From Croceibacterium ferulae (lineage in GTDB: Bacteria; Pseudomonadota; Alphaproteobacteria; Sphingomonadales; Sphingomonadaceae): a stretch of DNA of 64,000 nt. A program made the translations under genes and the position numbers. Within the stretch, counting starts at the first letter, position 1, and each line of letters opens with the position of its first letter. Below are positions 1 through 7,070 of this stretch, in pieces. The notes beneath the pieces are model-generated. The model did no database searches, was not told the origin of the DNA, and worked only from the letters and a program-made list of their open reading frames with translations. The stretch covers positions 124,001 to 188,000 of the forward strand of contig NZ_QZVQ01000004.1 in assembly GCF_003660445.1 (NCBI RefSeq), in the 5' to 3' direction.

Positions 1-621
1 ATGCTGGGCGATGATGACGAACGCTTCCTGCTGGGACTGTCCCAGGTGTTGGGCCGGTATGACGTGCCGCTGCTGGGCGGCGACACGGTGGCGGGCGGAC
101 CTCAGCGCAGCTGGGGCCTGACCGCGATCGGCCGCGCCACGCACCGCCCGGTGCCGGGTCGCAGCGGTGCGCAGCCCGGGGATGGACTGTGGCTGACCGG
201 CCCGGTCGGCGCGGCCCTGATGGGCTTCGAGGCGCTGCGCGACGGGACGGGCGCGGACAGCACCGCCTACCGCCGGCCGCACCCGCTGCTGGCAGAGGGC
301 ACGGCGCTCGCCCCGCTGGCAACCGCCATGATGGATGTGTCGGACGGCTTGCTGCTCGACAGCTGGCGACTGGCGGAGGCGAGCGCTGTGTCCATCGCGA
401 TCGATACGGCCGCTGTACCCATCGCCGCGCCCGAGTCCCGCCGGCTGGAGGCGCTGAGCTGGGGCGATGATTACCAGCTGCTGTTCACCCTGCCGCCCGG
501 CACGCAGCCCCCCGTGCCCGCCACGCAGGTCGGCCAGGTGGAGCCGCTCGGCTTCGTGCCGCTGTTCGTGGACGGGCAGCCGATCGCCAATGCCGCAGGG
601 TTGGGTTGGCAACACAACTGA
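1..621 (+). CDS. thiL: Thiamine-monophosphate kinase, 5'-truncated by the window edge
   Basis: This is the C-terminal two thirds of ThiL, which phosphorylates thiamine monophosphate to thiamine diphosphate with ATP in the cytoplasm. The frame is open from base 1, and the ATG there is probably an internal methionine, because the N-terminal nucleotide-binding portion (roughly 100 residues) is missing. Visible family signatures are the LLGGDT stretch near residue 25, the metal-binding DVSDG motif at residues 112-116, and the C-terminal GDDYQLLF motif from about residue 155 (GEDYELL in relatives). The next gene, hppA, starts 103 bases downstream on the same strand. The family call is firm; the true start lies outside the window. 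Confidence 0.9.
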   Translation: MLGDDDERFLLGLSQVLGRYDVPLLGGDTVAGGPQRSWGLTAIGRATHRPVPGRSGAQPGDGLWLTGPVGAALMGFEALRDGTGADSTAYRRPHPLLAEGTALAPLATAMMDVSDGLLLDSWRLAEASAVSIAIDTAAVPIAAPESRRLEALSWGDDYQLLFTLPPGTQPPVPATQVGQVEPLGFVPLFVDGQPIANAAGLGWQHN

Positions 622-724
622 TTAGCATCGCAGCTTTTTGCTTGCGCACTTAGGATCATCGGGCCTAGCCTGACCTCTTGATGGACCCGGCGACTATGAT
701 CGGGCCGCAGGGAGAGGATCGCCG

Positions 725-2887
725 ATGGACTTGATCGGTATCGCCGTGGGCCTTGGCCTGCTGGCCATCGTCTATGGCCTGGTGACTGGGCGGCAGGTGC
801 TGCGCAGCGCCACCGGCACAGACCGCATGCGGGAGATCGCCGCCGCCATCCAGGAAGGCGCGCAGGCCTATCTGCGGCGGCAATATACCACCATCGCCCT
901 GGTCGGCGCGGTCATGGCGGTGATCGTGCTGCTGCTGCTCGGGCCGATCAGCGCCAGCGGCTTCGTCATCGGGGCGGTGCTGTCGGGCGCGGCGGGCTTT
1001 ATCGGCATGATCATCTCCGTCCGCGCCAATCTGCGCACCGCGGCTGCGGCGGGCGAGGGATTGCAGCAGGGGCTGACACTGGCCTTCCGCAGCGGAGCCA
1101 TCACCGGCATGCTGGTGGCGGGACTGGCGCTGCTGTCGATCGCGGTGTTCTTCGGCCTGCTGGTCGGTGTGTTTGGCCTCGACCCGGACGATCGGCAGGT
1201 CATCGATGCGCTGGTCGCGCTGGCGTTCGGCGCAAGCCTGATCTCCATCTTCGCCCGGCTGGGCGGCGGCATCTTCACCAAGGCGGCCGATGTCGGCGCC
1301 GATCTGGTGGGCAAGGTGGAGGCCGGCATCCCGGAGGACGACCCGCGCAACCCGGCGGTGATCGCAGACAATGTGGGCGACAATGTCGGCGATTGCGCCG
1401 GCATGGCGGCCGACCTGTTCGAGACTTACGTGGTGACGGTGGGCGCAACCATGGTGCTGACTGCGCTGCTGGTGCGCAATATGGGCGATCTGCTGCTGCC
1501 GCTGATGACGCTGCCGCTGCTGATCGGGGGCGTGTGCATCGTCACTTCCATCATCGGCACCTATGCCGTGCGGTTGGGCCGCGGCACCAATGTGATGGGC
1601 GCGATGTACAAGGGTTTCGGCCTGACCGCGCTGCTGTCGGTCCCCGCGATCTGGTTCGCCATCAACCTGGCGCTGGGCGACATGAATGCGGCGATCGGCG
1701 GGGACGCGCTGCTGCGCGGCACGCAGGATGTCATGCCCGGCCAGCCGATCGACACGGAAGGGATGGCCGCGCAGGTGCGGCCCTTCACCGGCTGGGCGCT
1801 GTTCGCCTGCTGCATGGTGGGCCTGGCCATCACGGCGGCGATCATCTGGATCACCGAATATTACACCGGCACCAATTACCGCCCGGTCCGCTCCATCGCC
1901 AGGGCGAGCGAGACGGGGCACGGCACCAATGTCATCCAGGGTCTCGCCATCAGCCTGGAGGCGACCGCGCTGCCGACGCTGGTGATCGTGGCCGGGATCA
2001 TCGGCGCCTACGAAATCGCCGGCCTGATCGGCATCGCCTATGCCGCGACCGCCATGCTGGCACTGGCGGGCATGGTGGTGGCGCTGGACGCCTATGGCCC
2101 GGTGACCGACAATGCCGGCGGCATCGCGGAAATGGCCGGCCTGCCGCAGGAGGTGCGCGCCAGGACCGATGGGCTGGATGCGGTGGGCAACACCACCAAG
2201 GCGGTGACCAAGGGGTACGCCATCGGTTCCGCCGGCCTCGCTGCGCTGGTGCTGTTCGCCGCCTACACCACCGATCTGACCGAGTTCTTCCCCGGGCTGG
2301 ATGTCGATTTCAGCCTGGAGAACCCGTATGTCATCGTCGGCCTGCTGCTGGGCGCGCTGCTGCCATATCTGTTCGGCGCGATGGGCATGACCGCCGTGGG
2401 CCGCGCGGCGGGGGACGTGGTGCAGGATGTGCGCGCGCAGTTCCATGCCGATCCCGGCATCATGGCCGGCACCAGCAAGCCGGACTATGCCCGCACGGTG
2501 GACCTGGTGACCAAGGCCGCGATCAAGGAGATGATCCTGCCCAGCCTGCTACCGGTGCTGGCACCTCCGGCGGTCTATTTCGGGATCACGCTGGTGGCGG
2601 GGCAGCAGAACGGCTTCGCCGCGCTGGGCGCGCTGCTGCTGGGCGTGATCGTCAGCGGGTTGTTCGTGGCCCTGTCCATGACCAGCGGCGGCGGCGCGTG
2701 GGACAATGCCAAGAAGTATATCGAGGACGGCAATCACGGCGGCAAGGGATCGGAGGCGCACAAGGCGGCGGTGACCGGTGACACGGTGGGCGATCCGTAC
2801 AAGGACACGGCCGGCCCGGCAGTCAACCCGATGATCAAGATCACCAATATTGTCGCCCTGCTGTTGCTGGCCGCACTGGCCGGGTGA
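725..2887 (+). CDS. hppA: K+-independent membrane-bound proton-translocating pyrophosphatase
   Basis: This 720-residue, very hydrophobic protein matches membrane H+-PPases, which pump protons across the inner membrane using inorganic pyrophosphate. The substrate-binding [11 protein letters not shown] motif and the following acidic [19 protein letters not shown] block lie near residues 200-235, and the C-terminal [15 protein letters not shown] block is intact. The GNTTKA motif carries lysine at residue 492, where K+-dependent enzymes have alanine, so the K+-independent class is inferred. The purine-rich sequence GGGAGAGG lies just upstream of the ATG. It follows thiL on the same strand, with tesB downstream. 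Confidence 0.97.
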   Translation: MDLIGIAVGLGLLAIVYGLVTGRQVLRSATGTDRMREIAAAIQEGAQAYLRRQYTTIALVGAVMAVIVLLLLGPISASGFVIGAVLSGAAGFIGMIISVRANLRTAAAAGEGLQQGLTLAFRSGAITGMLVAGLALLSIAVFFGLLVGVFGLDPDDRQVIDALVALAFGASLISIFARLGGGIFTKAADVGADLVGKVEAGIPEDDPRNPAVIADNVGDNVGDCAGMAADLFETYVVTVGATMVLTALLVRNMGDLLLPLMTLPLLIGGVCIVTSIIGTYAVRLGRGTNVMGAMYKGFGLTALLSVPAIWFAINLALGDMNAAIGGDALLRGTQDVMPGQPIDTEGMAAQVRPFTGWALFACCMVGLAITAAIIWITEYYTGTNYRPVRSIARASETGHGTNVIQGLAISLEATALPTLVIVAGIIGAYEIAGLIGIAYAATAMLALAGMVVALDAYGPVTDNAGGIAEMAGLPQEVRARTDGLDAVGNTTKAVTKGYAIGSAGLAALVLFAAYTTDLTEFFPGLDVDFSLENPYVIVGLLLGALLPYLFGAMGMTAVGRAAGDVVQDVRAQFHADPGIMAGTSKPDYARTVDLVTKAAIKEMILPSLLPVLAPPAVYFGITLVAGQQNGFAALGALLLGVIVSGLFVALSMTSGGGAWDNAKKYIEDGNHGGKGSEAHKAAVTGDTVGDPYKDTAGPAVNPMIKITNIVALLLLAALAG

Positions 2888-2999
2888 CAGCATAGTGCGA
2901 CAGTCGGGCAACAGGAGAAGGATGTACGGCTGACGTTTCATTGCCGGGACATGCAATGAAGTTGACTAGGCTTGCCGTGCCGCGCATCTGCGACGGACG

Positions 3000-3893
3000 A
3001 TGGCCAGCCATGACTCAAAAGGGCCCACGCCCGAACAGTTGGTAGCGGAGCTGACGCTGCTGCTGGATCTGGAACCGCGCGGCGGAGACCGTTTCATCGG
3101 CCGCCGGCAACCGGACGCCGCCGGACGGGTGTTCGGCGGGCAGGCGATCGCGCAGGCCCTGGGTGCCGCGCGCCGCACCGTGCCGGACAGCCGCACCGCC
3201 AATTCGCTGCACGCCTATTTCCTGCGCGCCGGCACCGACAAGGAGCCGATCGAGTTCCGCGTGAAGCGCGACCTGGACGGCAACAGCTTCTCCAACCGGC
3301 GGGTGGTGGCGAGCCAGCAGGGGCAGCCGATCCTGAACCTGCTCGTGTCCTTTCAGGAGCCGCAGGACGGCCCGGCGCACCAATATGCGCAGATGCCGGA
3401 CGTGCCTCCGCCGGAAGAGCTGGTGTCCGACGCGCAGATCCGCCGGCATGTGGCCGAACAGATGCCCGACGGACTGGCCAAGCAGTTCATGATCCGCAGC
3501 CGTCCGATCGACTTCCGGTCGGTGGAGCCGCGCGACTGGCTGGACCCGCAGCCGCGTGCGCCGGTGGCGCATGTGTGGTTCCGCACCGTGGCCCCGCTGC
3601 CGGACTTGCGACCGGTGCACAATGCGGTGCTGGCATATGCCAGCGACTTCCAGCTGCTTTCCACCGCGCTGCAGCCGCACGGCCTCAGCTTCCCGCGCGG
3701 TGATGTGAAGGCCGCCAGCCTGGACCATGCGCTGTGGTTCCATGGCGAGTTCCGGGCCGATGACTGGCTGCTCTACGTCATCGAGAGCCCGTGGTCGGGC
3801 CAGGCCCGCGGTTTTGGCCGCGGGCAGATCTTCACCCGCGACGGCCGCTTGGTGGCGAGCGTGGCGCAAGAGGGCATGGTGCGTCTGGCCTGA
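3000..3893 (+). CDS. tesB: Acyl-CoA thioesterase II (TesB family)
   Basis: This 297-residue protein is a double-hotdog thioesterase that hydrolyses acyl-CoA to free fatty acid and CoA. The N-terminal hotdog contains GRVFGGQAIAQAL (about residues 43-55) and NSLHAYFLRAG. The C-terminal hotdog contains YASDFQLLS, SLDHALWFH and VAQEG. Aligned with the E. coli enzyme (offset 12), the catalytic residues become Asp216, Ser240 in place of Thr228, and Gln290. The Thr-to-Ser change is conservative, so activity is expected. The ribosome-binding site before the ATG is weak. It is convergent with the GH43 gene. Confidence 0.93.
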   Translation: MASHDSKGPTPEQLVAELTLLLDLEPRGGDRFIGRRQPDAAGRVFGGQAIAQALGAARRTVPDSRTANSLHAYFLRAGTDKEPIEFRVKRDLDGNSFSNRRVVASQQGQPILNLLVSFQEPQDGPAHQYAQMPDVPPPEELVSDAQIRRHVAEQMPDGLAKQFMIRSRPIDFRSVEPRDWLDPQPRAPVAHVWFRTVAPLPDLRPVHNAVLAYASDFQLLSTALQPHGLSFPRGDVKAASLDHALWFHGEFRADDWLLYVIESPWSGQARGFGRGQIFTRDGRLVASVAQEGMVRLA

Positions 3894-3910
3894 CCCATGC
3901 GGCGCTCTCG

Positions 3911-3937
3911 TCCTCCCCATGCTGCACACGGGGAGGA
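3911..3937. terminator. Possible hairpin terminator between convergent tesB and GH43 genes
   Basis: An 8-bp perfect stem (3911-3918 with 3930-3937, TCCTCCCC/GGGGAGGA) with an 11-base loop sits between two convergent genes, where a bidirectional terminator would be useful. There is no T-run on either strand, so an intrinsic-terminator role is only tentative. Confidence 0.3.
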
Positions 3938-3963
3938 TTGGAGGTCGGCAATGCGGGCCGCCC

Positions 3964-4989
3964 TCAGCGGCACGGCCCCGTCGACACGCCCTGCCGCGTT
4001 TGCGCGATCGCCCGCATCAGCCCGTTCTCATCATAGGTGATCCGCTCCGCCGCGACCGAGCGGCGATATTGCGAGCCCGGCTTGCCGTCGATCGTCAGAG
4101 TGCCGTTGTGGTAGATGAAGTACCAGTCGCCCTTGAACTCCTCGATCCCTGCATGGATCGTGAAGCTGTTCTCCGCCTCCCCGGTCAGTTCGCCGCGATA
4201 GGTCCAGGGACCCGCCATGGAGGGCGCCGTGGCGTAGGAGATGCGCTCGTTCGTCTGCTCCGGCTCCTTGATGGAGGCGTAGGTCAGGTAATACAGGTTG
4301 CCGCGCTTGTGCAGCCACGGCCCTTCCAGATAATTGGTCAGCTGCAGTTCCTGCGGCGGGCCGTCCAGCTCGATCATATTGGGCTTCAGCTTCGCCAGGT
4401 ACAGGTTGGAATTGCCCCACGCCATGTAGGCCGTGCCGTCATCGTCGATCAGCACGGTCGGGTCGATATCGCTCCAGGTGCGCCAGGTATCCTTGTTGTC
4501 CAGCACCAGCGCCGATCCGCGCGCATCGACGAAGGGCCCGAGCGGGCTGTCGCCCACCGCGACGCCGATCGCCTTGCCGCCATGCGGCTGCTTGTGCTGC
4601 GCCGTGACGTAGAAGTAGAACTTGCCGTCCTTTTCCACCATCTGCGAAGCCCATGCCTCGCCAGTGGACCAGCTGAAATCGGTCGGCTTCATGAAGGCCC
4701 CGTGATCGGTCCAGCTCTGCATGTCGGTGGTGGAATAGGCGACCCACTCGTCGATCCTGAAGTGCTCGTCCCCATCGTCGTGTCCGGCATAAATATACAT
4801 CCGGTCGCCCACGGTCAGCGGCGCAGGGTCCGCGGTCCAGCGGTTGCGGAACAGCGGGTTGCAGCCGTCCGACACTGCCATTGCCGCGCTGTTGCCGGTT
4901 ACACCCGCCGGCGCTTGCGTGGTGCAGCCGGCGGCCAGCAGCGTCGCCAGGGCGGAGGTGGCGGCAAGGATGGGGCGGGGGTGGGGCAC
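3964..4989 (-). CDS. Glycoside hydrolase family 43 lipoprotein
   Basis: The GTG at 4989 is preceded by AGGAG at 7-base spacing and gives a 341-residue protein with a hydrophobic leader ending in a lipobox (LLAAGC, Cys near residue 19), so an exported lipoprotein is inferred. The rest is a five-bladed GH43-type beta-propeller. Candidate catalytic residues are Asp54 (ADPAP), Asp176 (SDIDP) and Glu222 (LEGPW), matching the base, pKa modulator and acid pattern of the family. GH43 enzymes typically remove arabinofuranosyl or xylosyl residues from plant polysaccharides; the exact substrate cannot be read here. No other sugar-use genes adjoin it. Confidence 0.88.
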   Translation of the reverse strand: MPHPRPILAATSALATLLAAGCTTQAPAGVTGNSAAMAVSDGCNPLFRNRWTADPAPLTVGDRMYIYAGHDDGDEHFRIDEWVAYSTTDMQSWTDHGAFMKPTDFSWSTGEAWASQMVEKDGKFYFYVTAQHKQPHGGKAIGVAVGDSPLGPFVDARGSALVLDNKDTWRTWSDIDPTVLIDDDGTAYMAWGNSNLYLAKLKPNMIELDGPPQELQLTNYLEGPWLHKRGNLYYLTYASIKEPEQTNERISYATAPSMAGPWTYRGELTGEAENSFTIHAGIEEFKGDWYFIYHNGTLTIDGKPGSQYRRSVAAERITYDENGLMRAIAQTRQGVSTGPCR

Positions 4990-5068
4990 GAGAACTCTCC
5001 TGGGCTGGTCTGCTTTTGTCAGACATTGCCAAGCCGCAGGCGTCGTGTCGAGCCCGGCGTCCCAGCGA

Positions 5069-7009
5069 TCAACCCCGGTGGTGGTAGAAGTCGTACACCG
5101 CCTGCGCCACTGCCGCGCTGACGCCCGGGGCGCGCTGCAGATCTTCCAGCCCGGCGGCGCGGACCTTGCCCGCGGTGCCGAAATGCAGCAGCAGCGCGCG
5201 CTTGCGGGCCGGGCCGATGCCGGGGATCTCGTCCAGCGGGCTGGCGGTAATGGCGCGGCTGCGCTTTTCCCGATGGGCGCCGATGACGTAGCGGTGGACC
5301 TCGTCCCGCAGGCGCTGAAGGTAGAACAGCAGCGGCGAGTTGACGGGCAGCATCTTTTCCCGCCCGTCCGGGAAATGGAACACCTCGCGCCCTTCGCGCC
5401 CATGATGCGGGCCCTTGGCGATGGCGATCAGCGGCACGTCCTCGATCCCCAGCTCCTCCAGCGCGTCGCGGACGGAGGACATCTGGCCCTTGCCGCCATC
5501 GATCAGCACCAGGTCGGGCCACATGCCTCCGTCGCGATCGGGATCTTCCTCCAGCGCGCGTGCGAAGCGGCGGCCCATCACCTCGCGCATCATGGCGAAA
5601 TCGTCATTTGTCTGCGCTGAGCGGATGTTGAACTTGCGATACTGGTTCTTGATAAAGCCGGCCGGCCCGGCAACGATCATCGCGCCCACAGCCTTGGCGC
5701 CCTGGATATGGCTGTTGTCGTAGACTTCGATCCGCTGCGGTACATCGGCCAGTTCCAGGAACTCGGTCAGTTCGGTCAGCAGCTTCGCCTGGGTGCCGGA
5801 CTCGGCCATGCGGCGATCGAGCGATTCCTCCGCATTGCGGCTCGCCTGCTCCATCAACCGGCGTCGGTCGCCACGCTGCGGAATGCTGATCTCCACCCGG
5901 CGGCCGGCGAGGGCGCAGAACGCTTCCTCCAGCAGTTCGCGATCGGGCAGTTCGCGGTCCACCAGGATGGTGGGCGGGGGCGGCACCTCCTCGTAGAACT
6001 GGGCCAGCACGCGGGCGAGCACCTCCTCCTCGCTCACCTCTGCGGTGTGCGTCGGAAAAAAGGCGCGGTGGCCCCAGTTCTGCCCGCCACGGATGAAGAA
6101 GCCCTGCAGGCCGACATGGCCGCCCTTGCTGGCGAGCGCGAACACGTCCGCATCGCCAACCCCGCCGGCATTGATCGCCTGCGTGCCCTGGATGAAGGTC
6201 GCGGCGCGCAGCCGGTCGCGCAGCATGGCCGCGCGCTCGAAGTCCAGCGCCTCCGCAGCCTCCGCCATCTGCACCTCGATCTTCTTCTGCACCGCGCCCG
6301 AACGGCCGCCCAGGAAGTCTTTCGCCTCCTGGATCAGCTCGCCATAGCCGTCCTTGTCGATGCGGCCCACGCAGGGGGCGGAGCAGCGCTTGATCTGGTA
6401 CAGCAGGCACGGCCGGTCGCGCCGGGAAAAGAAGCTGTCGGTGCAGCTGCGCAGCAGGAACAGTTTCTGCAGCGCGTTGATCGTGGTGTTGACCGATCCG
6501 GCGCTGGCGAAGGGGCCGTAATACTGGCCCTGCGCCTTGCGTGCCCCGCGATGCTTCTGGATGCGCGGGAAGTCGTGCCCCGCGCGCAGCAGGATGAAGG
6601 GGAAGCTTTTGTCGTCCCGCAGCAGCACGTTGTAGGGTGGGCGGAAGCGCTTGATCAGCTGCGCTTCCAGCAGCAGCGCCTCGGCTTCCGAATTGGTGGT
6701 GACGATTTCCATGCTGCGCGTCTGGCCGACCATGCGGCGAAGGCGGTTGGAAAGGCCGGCAAGCTGGGTGTAATTGGCGACGCGGTTCTTGAGCGCGCGC
6801 GCCTTGCCGACATACAGCACCTCACCCCGTGCATCGAGCATGCGGTACACGCCGGGCTTGGGCTTCAGCGTGCGCACCACATCACGGATGGCGGCGACTC
6901 CCGCCTCCAGATCGGGCTGAGCGGAGGATACGGTATAGGCGGCCCGCTCCTCGTTGAAGCGGGACGACCCGCGGGGGTCGTGGGGGGTACCGGCAGGCGT
7001 ACGCGACAT
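5069..7009 (-). CDS. uvrC: Excinuclease ABC subunit C
   Basis: UvrC makes the dual incisions of nucleotide excision repair together with UvrB. The 646-residue protein shows an N-terminal GIY-YIG domain (KPGVYRML and LYVGKA, about residues 40-65), a conserved cysteine cluster (CLLYQIKRCSAPCVGR), a UVR helix pair (ALDFERAAMLRDRL), the RNase H-like second nuclease domain beginning near IEVYDNSHIQG, and C-terminal helix-hairpin-helix repeats (IPGIGPARKRALL and APGVSAAVAQAV). The chosen ATG at 7009 (MSRTPAG) leaves a short N-terminal extension; the open frame continues upstream but without family similarity. It lies downstream of the TonB receptor on the same strand. Confidence 0.96.
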   Translation of the reverse strand: MSRTPAGTPHDPRGSSRFNEERAAYTVSSAQPDLEAGVAAIRDVVRTLKPKPGVYRMLDARGEVLYVGKARALKNRVANYTQLAGLSNRLRRMVGQTRSMEIVTTNSEAEALLLEAQLIKRFRPPYNVLLRDDKSFPFILLRAGHDFPRIQKHRGARKAQGQYYGPFASAGSVNTTINALQKLFLLRSCTDSFFSRRDRPCLLYQIKRCSAPCVGRIDKDGYGELIQEAKDFLGGRSGAVQKKIEVQMAEAAEALDFERAAMLRDRLRAATFIQGTQAINAGGVGDADVFALASKGGHVGLQGFFIRGGQNWGHRAFFPTHTAEVSEEEVLARVLAQFYEEVPPPPTILVDRELPDRELLEEAFCALAGRRVEISIPQRGDRRRLMEQASRNAEESLDRRMAESGTQAKLLTELTEFLELADVPQRIEVYDNSHIQGAKAVGAMIVAGPAGFIKNQYRKFNIRSAQTNDDFAMMREVMGRRFARALEEDPDRDGGMWPDLVLIDGGKGQMSSVRDALEELGIEDVPLIAIAKGPHHGREGREVFHFPDGREKMLPVNSPLLFYLQRLRDEVHRYVIGAHREKRSRAITASPLDEIPGIGPARKRALLLHFGTAGKVRAAGLEDLQRAPGVSAAVAQAVYDFYHHRG

Positions 7010-7070
7010 GTGGGGCAGATAGGGCCTGTCGCCCCGCCATGGAAGCGGGGACGGCAGGACTATCGCGCGA

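Noticed and set aside
665-2446. 593-residue open frame antisense to hppA
   Set aside because: The translation is His/Arg/Gln-rich without domains and mirrors the codon bias of hppA; typical of antisense shadows in high-GC coding DNA.
1393-2781. 462-residue open frame in an alternative frame of hppA
   Set aside because: Arg/His/Gly-rich composition and full overlap with a confident membrane pyrophosphatase.
2962-2990. Promoter for tesB (TTGACT, 17 bases, CATCTG)
   Set aside because: Good -35 but the -10 box matches at only two positions.
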